Assembly (NCBI GenBank): GCA_024138015.1
Contig: JAMXBB010000009.1
Span: 11,984,052 to 12,048,051, forward strand
From: Lumnitzera littorea
Taxonomy: Eukaryota; Streptophyta; Magnoliopsida; Myrtales; Combretaceae
DNA: 64,000 nucleotides
Reading direction: 5' to 3'
Both the position numbers and the translations under genes were made by a program. The notes under the pieces are model-generated. The model searched no databases. It was not told the DNA's origin and was given only the letters and a program-made list of their open reading frames with translations. Of this stretch, positions 34,511-46,998 are shown piece by piece. Every line of letters starts with the position of its first letter. The stretch's first letter is position 1.

Positions 34511-36952
34511 TATTCTATCATGACTTTAAGAAGGGCCTAGTAGGATTGGCTAAAGTTTTCATATCACTTGTATACTCATGATACGAAAATCACTTTGCAA
34601 ATTAGAAATTGCAAGACTTTAATTAATTAATCATTAAGATTTCCAATTTTTAATTTATTAACTTATTGTAAAGTGTAAAAATGTAAATAATTACAAATAT
34701 CTAATGCTCTATAGTTCATCAAAACTGAAGAGAATTGATATTCCCTATCGAATAAGAAGATACGGTAAGTTAACTTTATAAATTTCAAGAAATACTAAAT
34801 TGTTCAAAATCCTAATATATAAATATTTTCTATAAAGGATACTTCTGTACCAACTATACACTTTTTAATTAACTCTAACATTATCAGACCTATCTTCAAT
34901 TTGCACTCAGCACTTGAAATTTATCCAAGTCCCAACTTAAAGGAATCTGTAAAAGAAACTATAAGAGAATGAGAAAAATATAACTTAGTGAGTTTGTTTC
35001 TCGCTACTATCGTTCAAACAAGTTATAAAACATTATTAGCATACATGCAAGTCTATCTTCAAATGAAATGAATGCATATGCAATGATTGTAAGCAACACT
35101 TCCATAGGAGTCCGAAACCATGGAAGGTATAGATTTATGTTGTCTACACGTCAATTATCCTTTGTACTTACTCGTACGGAACACCTCACCTTAATTGTGT
35201 AAGGCTACTTGGGGATACCATCCTTCTTTACGACACTCGATCATTACCCTAATCAAGAAAGAAATACGAATCTAAGCAGGTAAACCCTAACTAAGGCCAT
35301 TCACCATAAACAAATCATATCTAAGGTTATACAGGCACAACTATGCGAGTCCTTTCACTGTCAAAATATATCTAAGGCCCTACAATCACAACTATATGAG
35401 TCCTTTTGTTATCCAATCAATTAGAGGTCCTATACTAGCTTTGCTTCAATGATAAAATATCATCAATAGGCATTACAAGCGCTCACATAAATTATATAAG
35501 AATATGTTTATGATTAGGAAAACATTTTCAAAATACTTCTCTCAAAATTTGTAAAGTTAGCACTCTCCGTAAGTTTATCAATTGAGTTATAGATATGCAA
35601 CAAATATAACCGGTTATCTTTGTTAGATATTTATATTTACCAATTTAAGGAAGTGATCATATGGATGATAGCATACAAGCAAAATAATCATTCAAACACA
35701 CATGTAATAACAACCAACAAAACATCAAGCAAATATTATGCATAAGTAGAAAGCGGGTCATTAAAACTCCCTCACCTAAATTAATACTACTTTAGAGGCC
35801 TTTGGAATGTCAAAAACTTGAAAATTGAATACCTAAAAGATAGTAAGACTTATAAGTATTTAGAAAAAGCTAGGTTTCTCAATTAACTAAATGTCTATTG
35901 TAGTTTGTTTAATTTCCTACTATAACCTAAGCATGGCAGGAACATGGTTTAGCTTATTTATTGGAGTAAATAAAAAATATATATTTGTATGTTTGTAAAT
36001 AATTATATTTTATGTATTTATTTGTCCTCATTATTAGTTCACAGAGCCAATTAACTTAGTTATCTTACCTATTCTTCTTGGTTTATCTTAAATTTTTAGT
36101 CGTATATAACTTTTTCATTTTAACTCTGATTTTTATGACCTTATAGTCGATTTTTATGACCTTATAGTCAATTTTTATCGTTTTCAAATATACTTTCATA
36201 TAAAGGGACTTGTTTTGGATGTTAAAACATGAATTGTTCGTTATGGGCCTAAATTGTTATGAATTTTGTTATTTTGGCCTAAATGGTTTTATTTCTCAAT
36301 TTAAGCTTTTCTTTATTGATTTTATAACTTAATCAATTTCTAAATCTTACATTTTGAAATATTTTTATTTTTAGGTTAATTTTGTCACAATTTCTTTATT
36401 TCACCATTTTAAGCTTAAATTACTAATTATGTAATTTTTTTGTTATATTTGTAATTTTTTAATTAATTAATTATTATTATTTTTGTAATTTACAATTTTA
36501 ATTAGAAAATTAGGAAAGTTGATGTAGCAGCTTTCTGTTGGTTCACATGGCAATTTATTAATTCTTCCAATTTTTACATTTTTTTTTCCAATTTGTAATA
36601 TTAATATACACATATATTACATCCTAAAATAATTAAATATTAGAAAAATCATTTATATTTCCTTGATGATGTTGACGTCTAACATATGTATATATATGTA
36701 TTTATTTATTAACTTATTTAAGAAATTAAGGTTTTATTATACATATACTTGTATCTTTAGGTATGTATATGTACTCATACTTGTATTATACTATATATAT
36801 ATATATATATATATATACTTATTAAATATTAGATAAAGAGAGTATATATATATATATATATATACATACATATGGGCACATACATATACCCTTAATTTAC
36901 TAATTATTTATATATATGTATTTATACTATTTCATACTATATTTTACATATA

Positions 36953-36957
36953 TGTAT
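36953..36957. repeat. TSD (TGTAT) left of the non-autonomous LTR element
   Basis: TGTAT here and at 43817-43821 match exactly on either side of the LTR pair. Confidence 0.75.
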
Positions 36958-37256
36958 TACTGATAGGTATTTTTGGGTAATTATTATATGTATTTATATT
37001 AGTGGACCCAACATCTATGCCCGGGCTAACAACGTCTAAAGACAATCTTCATTGACTCACTAGGCAAGATCTCCATATAAGGGACCCCTCGTCTCCATTC
37101 TCTCACTCCTATAAACATGGAATAACTTCACTCTCATCACAAGAGGGTTAACTTAGGTATCGGAGTGGCCGTGCTGGAACAGCCTTTAAAGCCCCCTGTA
37201 GCCGTTTTCTCATGTTGCAATTGTTCGTGTATTAAAATGAGAATCACCCATCAATA
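36958..37256 (+). repeat. 5' LTR of the non-autonomous element (299 bp)
   Basis: It starts TACTGATAGG (a decayed TG start) and ends CCATCAATA. It aligns with 43505-43816 and includes a shared CTATAAACATGGAATAA-like stretch near 37111. Confidence 0.8.
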
Positions 37257-37274
37257 ATTGGTGCCGTTTGTGGG
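37257..37274 (+). promoter_or_regulatory. Primer-binding site of the non-autonomous element
   Basis: ATTGGTGCCGTTTGTGGG directly follows the LTR, the same type as the site at 9806-9823 in element B. Confidence 0.65.
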
Positions 37275-38061
37275 AATTAAGAAAAAATTCATTTCATTAT
37301 GAAATATTTAACGATTCCTTGAGATTATGCATTCAAAAGTGGGTTTATTAATTCATTTAGAATTCTAGAATTTTTCTCTCCTTCAATGTTGAAATTCGAT
37401 ATTAGAGTTTTCTCCTTCAGATATTCCTTTTTGACTGCCATAAGACGTATTGTTATTCTTCCCGAATTCGGTGGATGGATTTCTTTTCTAATTTCGATTT
37501 TTTGAAGACTTTCTTCTGGCATGAAAGTTGAAAACTGCTATGTAACCGTCGCTTCCATTTGAGTTTACATGTAACTACTCATGAAAAGTAAAACCGTTCC
37601 TAACAGGCAACTGGAGTTTTGCAGATCAATGAGATGCGGGCCCCTGATAAGCACTAACACATTTCAAGGCAGCAACATCTTCAACAAATACCAACATTAT
37701 TACACGAGATATCATACTTAATGCATTTTCATCCCTCTAAAAGTTCAGTTTGTGAAGCTTTAACTAGCACTTTTAGTCGAGAAGTCTTTGGTCAAGCAGT
37801 TCCTCAATGTAAACTCCAATCTCCATGCTGAGTCGCTGCTCGAGATTTTGATGCCTAGTTATCTCTGTCGGCCTATAATTAAAAGTTCCAACTCTATTGT
37901 GCCGAACTATTAGAATACAGTACAATCTATCAGCACTAATGCCGAACAACTTGTTCGAACTATTTGAAGCATTCGTATAACCGTTATCTGAATACTAAAA
38001 TGGCCAAGTTGTTATTTTGTTTTGGCCGAGACAAGCTTCGTGCTGAATAGACGAAAAATCG

Positions 38062-38303
38062 AGCATGTCCAAACTGAATGAAGTTGTCGACTAACTTCCC
38101 TGCCGAGCTAAAAGTAGTTTCCAAGCATGTCCAAACTGAATGAAGTTGCCAACTAACTTCCTTGCCGGGCTAAAAGTAGCTTCCAAGCATGTCCAAACTG
38201 AATGAAGTTCCTGACTAACCTCCTTGCCAAGCTAAAAGTAGCTTCTGAGCATGCCCAAACTGAATCAAGTTGCCGATTAACTTCCTCGCCAAACTGAAAG
38301 TAT
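38062..38303 (+). repeat. 62-bp tandem repeat, four copies
   Basis: Units start at 38062, 38124, 38186 and 38248 (the last is shortened to about 56 bp). Each starts AGCATGTCCAAACTGAAT or close to it and contains CTAACTTCC and GCTAAAAGTAG. It recurs at 40767-41008 through the larger duplication. Confidence 0.9.
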
Positions 38304-39609
38304 CCTACTCAAGCTTCCACGTGTAGAGTAAGAATTTATAATTTATGCCGAGCCGCTAGCTTTTGTTGAGTTTGTCAGAATCAACAAGTCGCTAAGGTTT
38401 GCGCCGAGTAGCTAAGGAGCTGGTAATAAACTTTAAACTGTCAATCGATACATGCCGGGTATCAAAAGAGTGCCTCCATGGCTGAGTGCCAAGAACAGTT
38501 TATCTAAGCTACTGCTCAACAAGGTGGAGTTTCAGTTTAAGCCGGCCGATGTCCGAGTTTTTTATGACCAAGCTACTTGTCTTTCGAAACTTCACCAAAT
38601 CCAAAGTAGCCGAAGAGAGACTTTGGTCCCAATCGAGGCTGAGACTATGAGTGCAAATCCCCAAACTCCAGTGTGAAAGAAGCCACTCAAATGCCGAGTA
38701 AAAGTCATATAAACTGACTTGCCAAGATCCAAGAAGATAGCTCTCTGATCCGAGCAAAGCTCCACTTTGCTGAGCTGAGCTATCCTACTTTACAAGAAAT
38801 GTGAACGACGAAACGTCAGGTCTAACCTCTGATTTTACTCGGCAATCCCCCTACACTTGAATAAAAAAAGGTTGCTTTCAATTTTGTGAAAGTGAACTAA
38901 ACTCCTTGACAATGGCTGTACCAAACAGTATGAGTGTGCAATTTGTTTTATAAGTGTACGTGCTAAACTATTGTGTTAAAAATTCCATTGTTAGCATCAA
39001 CTGCATCACACAACGTTCTAACACACACACGTAGACAAATCCAAGCCGAATGCTGAGCTCCTGGCTGAGCAGACAGCCGAGTGCCAAGCTCCTGGCTAAG
39101 AAGACTCGATCCAGTCTTTAATGGCCTTTGCTAGTTCGGTCTTCAACAATCTATACTCCTATGGCTAAGCGGAGTTAGTGCACACAACTTGAGTTACAAC
39201 ATCCGAGCTATAATTTTAGCTAGCTGAGTACGTGCTATTGACTAATTGTAATGGCCGTGGAAGATTGCTGCCAAGAGACATTGTGCCAAGAGCACTTTAA
39301 TTCACTAGGACCAAGCTACATTCAAACTCGTCTGTACGCAACCGAAAGGCGGGGAGCAGTAGCTTGATAATTGTCGAGTTTGAGCAACTCCAAATGCAAT
39401 GTTGCTGAGTGTCAAGAGCTTATCCAAGTCCATGCCGAATGGACGAGTGCTTTTTATCCATGCCCATTGCCGAGTGAAAGGAGCAGCCGAGCTTATCTTT
39501 ACTAACAACGTGGCTAAGTAGAGCTCATTCTTACACCTAAGATTATTCAACTCCTTCGTCAAGCAGTCCAAGTCAAAAGCAAGTAACAAGCTGCAACAAG
39601 ATTAAAGCT

Positions 39610-39610
39610 N
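39610..39610. other. Single undetermined base (N) at the junction of duplicated blocks
   Basis: This is the only N in the window. It sits exactly between the end of copy 1 (ATTAAAGCT) and the start of copy 2 (ATTTATATAT), as expected for a scaffold join of overlapping contigs. Confidence 0.95.
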
Positions 39611-42314
39611 ATTTATATATATGTATTTATACTATTTCATACTATATTTTACATATATGTATTACTGATAGGTATTTTTGGGTAATTATTATATGTATTT
39701 ATATTAGTGGACCCAACATCTATGCCCGGGCTAACAACGTCTAAAGACAATCTTCATTGACTCACTAGGCAAGATCTCCATATAAGGGACCCCTCGTCTC
39801 CATTCTCTCACTCCTATAAACATGGAATAACTTCACTCTCATCACAAGAGGGTTAACTTAGGTATCGGAGTGGCCGTGCTGGAACAGCCTTTAAAGCCCC
39901 CTGTAGCCGTTTTCTCATGTTGCAATTGTTCGTGTATTAAAATGAGAATCACCCATCAATAATTGGTGCCGTTTGTGGGAATTAAGAAAAAATTCATTTC
40001 ATTATGAAATATTTAACGATTCCTTGAGATTATGCATTCAAAAGTGGGTTTATTAATTCATTTAGAATTCTAGAATTTTTCTCTCCTTCAATGTTGAAAT
40101 TCGATATTAGAGTTTTCTCCTTCAGATATTCCTTTTTGACTGCCATAAGACGTATTGTTATTCTTCCCGAATTCGGTGGATGGATTTCTTTTCTAATTTC
40201 GATTTTTTGAAGACTTTCTTCTGGCATGAAAGTTGAAAACTGCTATGTAACCGTCGCTTCCATTTGAGTTTACATGTAACTACTCATGAAAAGTAAAACC
40301 GTTCCTAACAGGCAACTGGAGTTTTGCAGATCAATGAGATGCGGGCCCCTGATAAGCACTAACACATTTCAAGGCAGCAACATCTTCAACAAATACCAAC
40401 ATTATTACACGAGATATCATACTTAATGCATTTTCATCCCTCTAAAAGTTCAGTTTGTGAAGCTTTAACTAGCACTTTTAGTCGAGAAGTCTTTGGTCAA
40501 GCAGTTCCTCAATGTAAACTCCAATCTCCATGCTGAGTCGCTGCTCGAGATTTTGATGCCTAGTTATCTCTGTCGGCCTATAATTAAAAGTTCCAACTCT
40601 ATTGTGCCGAACTATTAGAATACAGTACAATCTATCAGCACTAATGCCGAACAACTTGTTCGAACTATTTGAAGCATTCGTATAACCGTTATCTGAATAC
40701 TAAAATGGCCAAGTTGTTATTTTGTTTTGGCCGAGACAAGCTTCGTGCTGAATAGACGAAAAATCGAGCATGTCCAAACTGAATGAAGTTGTCGACTAAC
40801 TTCCCTGCCGAGCTAAAAGTAGTTTCCAAGCATGTCCAAACTGAATGAAGTTGCCAACTAACTTCCTTGCCGGGCTAAAAGTAGCTTCCAAGCATGTCCA
40901 AACTGAATGAAGTTCCTGACTAACCTCCTTGCCAAGCTAAAAGTAGCTTCTGAGCATGCCCAAACTGAATCAAGTTGCCGATTAACTTCCTCGCCAAACT
41001 GAAAGTATCCTACTCAAGCTTCCACGTGTAGAGTAAGAATTTATAATTTATGCCGAGCCGCTAGCTTTTGTTGAGTTTGTCAGAATCAACAAGTCGCTAA
41101 GGTTTGCGCCGAGTAGCTAAGGAGCTGGTAATAAACTTTAAACTGTCAATCGATACATGCCGGGTATCAAAAGAGTGCCTCCATGGCTGAGTGCCAAGAA
41201 CAGTTTATCTAAGCTACTGCTCAACAAGGTGGAGTTTCAGTTTAAGCCGGCCGATGTCCGAGTTTTTTATGACCAAGCTACTTGTCTTTCGAAACTTCAC
41301 CAAATCCAAAGTAGCCGAAGAGAGACTTTGGTCCCAATCGAGGCTGAGACTATGAGTGCAAATCCCCAAACTCCAGTGTGAAAGAAGCCACTCAAATGCC
41401 GAGTAAAAGTCATATAAACTGACTTGCCAAGATCCAAGAAGATAGCTCTCTGATCCGAGCAAAGCTCCACTTTGCTGAGCTGAGCTATCCTACTTTACAA
41501 GAAATGTGAACGACGAAACGTCAGGTCTAACCTCTGATTTTACTCGGCAATCCCCCTACACTTGAATAAAAAAAGGTTGCTTTCAATTTTGTGAAAGTGA
41601 ACTAAACTCCTTGACAATGGCTGTACCAAACAGTATGAGTGTGCAATTTGTTTTATAAGTGTACGTGCTAAACTATTGTGTTAAAAATTCCATTGTTAGC
41701 ATCAACTGCATCACACAACGTTCTAACACACACACGTAGACAAATCCAAGCCGAATGCTGAGCTCCTGGCTGAGCAGACAGCCGAGTGCCAAGCTCCTGG
41801 CTAAGAAGACTCGATCCAGTCTTTAATGGCCTTTGCTAGTTCGGTCTTCAACAATCTATACTCCTATGGCTAAGCGGAGTTAGTGCACACAACTTGAGTT
41901 ACAACATCCGAGCTATAATTTTAGCTAGCTGAGTACGTGCTATTGACTAATTGTAATGGCCGTGGAAGATTGCTGCCAAGAGACATTGTGCCAAGAGCAC
42001 TTTAATTCACTAGGACCAAGCTACATTCAAACTCGTCTGTACGCAACCGAAAGGCGGGGAGCAGTAGCTTGATAATTGTCGAGTTTGAGCAACTCCAAAT
42101 GCAATGTTGCTGAGTGTCAAGAGCTTATCCAAGTCCATGCCGAATGGACGAGTGCTTTTTATCCATGCCCATTGCCGAGTGAAAGGAGCAGCCGAGCTTA
42201 TCTTTACTAACAACGTGGCTAAGTAGAGCTCATTCTTACACCTAAGATTATTCAACTCCTTCGTCAAGCAGTCCAAGTCAAAAGCAAGTAACAAGCTGCA
42301 ACAAGATTAAAGCT
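39611..42314 (+). repeat. Direct duplication, copy 2 (2,704 bp, probably an assembly artefact)
   Basis: It is apparently identical to 36906-39609, including a second 5' LTR (39663-39961) and PBS (39962-39979). From 42315 on, the sequence continues into the unique right half of the element. Confidence 0.95.
40767..41008 (+). repeat. 62-bp tandem repeat, second occurrence
   Basis: It is the same four-copy array as 38062-38303, shifted by 2,705. Confidence 0.9.
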
Positions 42315-43026
42315 AAATCCCATTTGAATTTTGTTAAGAGTTTCAAAATCTAATCGCCAAGCTCTACAACCAACAGTTAGCAAACAATCATGCTAAATAC
42401 GTTAATACTAAAACTACTACATATCGGGGTCTACTCTCTTGCTCACTCTTATTAATAAAAGATGAGTAAGACTCCATTACTGTTATTTTTTATTCATTCA
42501 ATCATTTATTTTTTATGTATGCCTATATTGTGCCTCGTACTAATCACTTGTTGGCATTCACACTTGATCCATGCTTTATATGTTATCTATATGTATAATG
42601 CTTCGTGATATGAGTTCCAATAAGCTTGATAATCAAAAGTGCTGACTATTCGATACTAAAAATCACTAATTTGATTCTTAGCAAACTAATTTTTGCTCTT
42701 TTAGAAATGACTGTGAGAACTCTAAAACAAATGAAGGTTATACAAATGCCCCCATTTTAAGCCCATACAAGTGTAATCCATTAATGGGCAATTTTTAATA
42801 GCTCTAAGTCCTACACACTATGGACGACAAGCTAGTGTAAACTCAAATGCTCTGTCTAGTAAATAGACAATGAGCCACTTGAAAACCTTCGGCCATCAAA
42901 TAGTAACAGGTTAAACATTCAAATCTAGCATATGGTACTAGAGTCCTATACATTAACAGACTAGAGATCGACTAGCCAATTTTACAGCTTTACTTAGCAT
43001 GGGTCATACCTAGCCTAGATGACCTA
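42315..43026. other. Internal non-coding part of the non-autonomous element
   Basis: No ORF or domain is recognised. It lies between the duplicated block and the GCCTC repeat array. Confidence 0.5.
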
Positions 43027-43415
43027 TATGCTTCTTCGCCTCCTCAAGCGCTTTGGCCTCTTTAAGCCATTGCCACCTTAGGTGTTTTTGCCTCCTCATA
43101 AGCTCTTGCTTCTCCAGGTGCTTCGGCCTCTTTAGGCGCTTCGGCCTCATTAGGTATTCTTCTCTTCAAGCATTTTAGCCACATTAGGCCTTTGCCTCTT
43201 CAGGCACTTTGGCTTCATTAAGCCCTTATCTCTTCAAGCATTTCAACCTCATTAAGCCTTTGCCTCTTCAAGCATTTTCGCCTCTTTAAGCCCTCCGGCT
43301 TCTTTAGGCATATTGGCCTCTTAAGGCCTTCGCCAGTTTAGGTACTCCGGTTACTCTTGCTTTTTTGCCTCTTTGGGCCTTTGTTTTTTCAAGCACTCTA
43401 GCCTTTCTAGGTTGG
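43027..43415 (+). repeat. Degenerate GCCTC(T)T(T/C)-based tandem array
   Basis: Many imperfect copies of a phrase like GCCTCTTTAGGCGCTTCG recur every 16-45 bases, with variants such as GCCTCATTAGG and GCCTCTTCAAGCATTTT. It has no protein sense in any frame. It probably evolved by slippage within the element's interior. Confidence 0.75.
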
Positions 43416-43485
43416 AATTACAAACCTTTCCAAAAATCTCACCAAATCAACCTCCATAAATACTCTCTTTTTCAACTTTGTCACC

Positions 43486-43500
43486 AAAGAAAGTGAGGGG
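43486..43500 (+). promoter_or_regulatory. Polypurine tract of the non-autonomous element
   Basis: AAAGAAAGTGAGGGG lies four bases before the 3' LTR start, as expected for plus-strand DNA priming. Confidence 0.65.
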
Positions 43501-43504
43501 TAAG

Positions 43505-43816
43505 TGTTAATAGGCATTTTTGGATAATTATTATATAGGCTTATATTAGTAAGCTCAACATTTAAGCTCGAGTTAACGACTTAATCCAAGGACGATCTTC
43601 ATTGACTCGCTATAAATACCAAATAAGACTCCCAAGTAAGGGAACCCCTTTTCTCTATTCTCTTACTTCCATAACCATGGAATAATTTCACTCTCATCCC
43701 AAAAGGGTTAACTTAGGTATCAGAGTGACCGCATCGAAGTACCTTCCGACACCCCTCGTAGCCATTTTCTTGTGTTATAGGTGTTTGTATACCAAAACGA
43801 GAATCACTAATCAACA
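43505..43816 (+). repeat. 3' LTR of the non-autonomous element (312 bp)
   Basis: It starts TGTTAATAGG and ends TAATCAACA, aligns with 36958-37256, and is followed by TGTAT (43817-43821). Confidence 0.8.
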
Positions 43817-45283
43817 TGTATGATATAGTAAATATACTTGATATTATATGTATGTATGTGTATTATATATGTAACCTGTATATATGTATATGCATAACTA
43901 AATGAACATAACACATATAGACATATAGTCAAATATATTCAAGTATATATATACATAAATACATGAACATGAAGAAGAAGAAGAATTATCCATATAATTT
44001 AATTACATGTACATATTGTTTTATTTCAAAATATATTAAAATACATCTAACTCTTGTACATATATCTCATAATATATAAAAAGTGCTAAATACATCTCAA
44101 CATAAGAAAAATACATATAACTTATTCTGTAAAGATATAAATCTATTACATCATAAAGTATTTAATTTTGAAAACCTTAAGAAAAAGTCCTTTTTATTTC
44201 CTTTTGAAGCTCTCTACTTATTTGGAATGAAGATAAAATGATGTGTTTAAGGAAATGAAAATGGTAAAAGATGGAGTAGAAGAGAGGAAAAGAAAATGGA
44301 GAAAGTAGAAAATTAGAAACAAGAGAGAGTGTTGAGGGTTGATCCAACAAAAGGAAAGGAAGAAAAAAAAAAGAAGGACTTAACTTTAACTTAAAAGTTG
44401 AAAAAGAAGGAGAAAAGTAGAGTATTTTCTAGCTAATGATGTTGCTAAATGTGATGGAAAGAAAAGAAAAAGGGAAGAGAAAAGATAAGGATAAGATAAG
44501 AAAAAGAAAAGAAGGATAAAGAGATGAAAATGACATAAATGAAACCAACATAAGTTGATTTTTGTTTCAAAATTGTTTCCTCATGTGACAATTCTTATAT
44601 GACACATATCAATTGAAAATTGAAGAAGAATAAGGAGAAAGAAGAAAAGACAAAGAAAAGAAAGAAAGAAGGAATGGAAAAAGGAAGAAAAATAAAAGAA
44701 ATTACAAATTTTACTTTTGACTTTTGTTGATATTTTTCCTAACTTTTAAATAACATTTAAGATGAAATATAATGTATTTATAGAAGAAAATATAGGATAT
44801 ATGTTAATATAACTATATAATACATAAAATAATTAAATCAATATAAAACTAGCACACATATATGAAATTACAGCTAATCATAAAATAATATTTGTAATCT
44901 TGTTAATTTAGTCAATTAATTTATTAATTTTTATGTTTATTAATATTCAGGAGTTATCTCTATTCGTTTATTAGCGATTTTATGCAAATATGCATATTAG
45001 TCAATAATCGTATCTAATTAGAGCTTTATTATGGTTGAGGTAAATTTATACATTTCATAAGCTTAGAGTTTTGGGTTTTAAGGTTTTTATCAGGTTCAAG
45101 TTTCATTCCTTCTATTTACAAATATATAAGGTTTAGGGTTTTCATACGCAATTAGGGTTTCAAATAGTATATTTGTATTTTTCCTACTCATTTTAGGTTT
45201 CAAATTTAAAATTTTAATCAGTTTTGAATTTATCGGTGTTGTTGACTTAGGAAAATTATTTATAGCACTTCAGTGTGACTCTA

Positions 45284-46440
45284 TATTCAAAAGGATAAAT
45301 TTGCGAAGTTTACTTATTTTATTCAACAAGGTGAACTGATTGAAGAACATAAGCACTAAATCTCAAGAATTAAAAGTTTCGATATACAATGCCAAAATTT
45401 GAAAATATAGACATTATTTATGCCTTTGTCCTTTTATGGTAGCTTTTGGTTCCATACTTTTGGAACATGTACTTAGAGGAGGGTTTCATACTCTTCCAAC
45501 TTTAGACGTTGTCTTGTCTAGCATAGACAATGTTTATTTAGGTGCACCCCTTATTCAATAAAGTTATAAAAATTACAATTTATGGTGCTTTTAGTAGAAG
45601 ATCTACAATACTTTGAGGATATTTAAATATTTTTAAACATTATATAAAGATAAAGTAATACTTCAACAATAGTTTGGTTAGTGGAATTGCCATTCTACTC
45701 CATGCCTATCTCTTATAAATTGATTATTCCCTTGTTTTGTTGCATTTTGTGCAACATCAACAACAATTTCCGTTTTAAAAAATTACGAATAAAAATAGCC
45801 ATTTCTTTTTGAAACTAAGCAATAGTCATTCCAAACTTCAAACTTATTTTTTTCCCTAAAATAATCTGACCATAATTACTTTATTTCGAATTTACCCCAA
45901 TTGGAAAACAAAAGACATTTTTTTTGCTGGACTATGTAAACCTATCAAATATCACGTTTGTTTGTCTTCTGTATTCATCCCATTCCTTATGACAGTAAAC
46001 TGCTACTGCATCATGCTTTCATCTCCAATTTTGGCTAGTGATTTTTTACTGTTGTTGTTTCGTTCCATCTCTTTATTTTCTATTTCTGCTTTTCTCATAT
46101 ATATATTTATTTATTTTTTTGTCAATCTACCTTTTCTTTGGTAATTGTCTATAAATCTAAAATTATAACATTCTCTCTCTCTCTCTCTCTCTTTGCATGC
46201 AAAATTGTTTATTTATTCATCATGATCATTGCCTCTTTGATTAAATCTTTGACTTCAAATGTATGTAGCAAATATACATTTTTATTTCAACCAAATAGAG
46301 GAATAATGATTCCATTTATCTTATTACAATAAATCAGAAGTACAAAGTAAGGATAACTATGCTAATACCAAAACCACTCCTGTTTTTGTGAATGTAGATT
46401 TTTCTTCGTTAATATAATTTTGATTTATCCAATAACATAT

Positions 46441-46475
<35 letters not shown>

Positions 46476-46998
46476 TCTATAGATGTTATAGATAGGGGAT
46501 TAATGCATAAGATTTTGCTATACTGGGTGGCGAATGTACTTAACTCATCAATTTTTGAACTATTAAAGGGAATGAACATTGAATTTTCAATTGTAATTGT
46601 AGTTTTTTTTTTTTTTTTCAATTCAAACCAATTGCTAATTGTTAGAATGGAAAGAACTCATGGTGTCATGGTTAAAGGATGAAGCTACTTCGCACATGGA
46701 ACCATAAGTTTAGTTTAGTAGGTGTACTTAGTTGATTGAATTAGCATTACGCTGGAAATTTTTGAAAGGATTCTCCCAGTCAAAATTTCTTTTAGGTGAT
46801 AAAAAATCCCTTTAATCAACCTTTAGCCAAGTAAAACCCATTTAGTTAATGACCCTCCTGTTAGTTGATTAAATCCTCTTGACAGTCGACAATGACATTC
46901 TTGTTAATTGATTAAACTCCTTTATTAGCCACGTATGACTCCTCTTGGCAAACAAGATCCTTACTTTTGTAGACCTAACTCTCTATATAGTCCACTAG
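45284..46998. other. AT-rich intergenic DNA
   Basis: No supported gene. It has a CT microsatellite (46171-46192) and a TA microsatellite (about 46443-46473). From about 46800 to 46960, several TTAGTTGATTAAA-like phrases recur loosely. Confidence 0.4.
46994..46998. repeat. TSD (ACTAG) left of solo LTR 2
   Basis: ACTAG is repeated exactly at 50142-50146. Confidence 0.8.

Larger units (their letters stand above)
36906..39609 (+). repeat. Direct duplication, copy 1 (2,704 bp)
   Basis: It matches 39611-42314 at a constant offset of 2,705 with no difference found in the lines I compared. All open frames within it recur with identical translations. It begins 52 bp outside the 5' LTR, so it does not follow transposon boundaries. 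Confidence 0.95.
36958..43816 (+). mobile_element. Non-autonomous LTR retrotransposon (LARD-like), Tat-related
   Basis: LTRs at 36958-37256 and 43505-43816 align end to end (TACTGATAGG against TGTTAATAGG; CCATCAATA against TAATCAACA), with exact TGTAT duplications outside. A PBS follows the first LTR and a purine tract precedes the last. No gag or pol homology is found inside, only low-AT, GCCGAG-rich sequence with tandem repeats. The PBS and the TGTT(A/G)ATAG LTR start resemble element B, so mobilisation by a Tat relative is a reasonable inference. It contains the apparent assembly duplication. Without that, it would be about 4,154 bp. Confidence 0.8.
34516..45283 (-). mobile_element. Long LTR (solo or fragment) split by a nested element
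   Basis: The left edge, TATCATGACTTTAAG, aligns with TGTCATAACCCTAAAG at 62282, and similarity runs through about 35200. The part from 36060 to 36240 resembles 48370-48480 in solo LTR 2. The non-autonomous element at 36958-43816 interrupts it. The remainder resumes at 43822 and resembles solo LTR 2 near 49540-50100 in layout. TATTC at 34511-34515 is repeated at 45284-45288 and may be its TSD. Without the insertion its length would be about 3.9 kb. The right edge is uncertain. Confidence 0.5.

Noticed and set aside
38062..38303. CRISPR-like look of the regular 62-bp units
   Set aside because: The units are contiguous with no unique spacers, and the DNA is from a plant nuclear genome.
38452..42294. 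Several ORFs of 65-94 codons, each seen twice
   Set aside because: The doubling is due to the N-joined duplication. The frames overlap on both strands, have no homology and lie in tandem-repeat-bearing non-coding sequence.
46409..46621. 70-codon minus-strand ORF
   Set aside because: Built from a TA microsatellite and a poly-A run.
46640..46740. Second SINE-like sequence (CATGGTGTCATGGTTAAAGG)
   Set aside because: An A-box-like start but no credible B box at the right distance.
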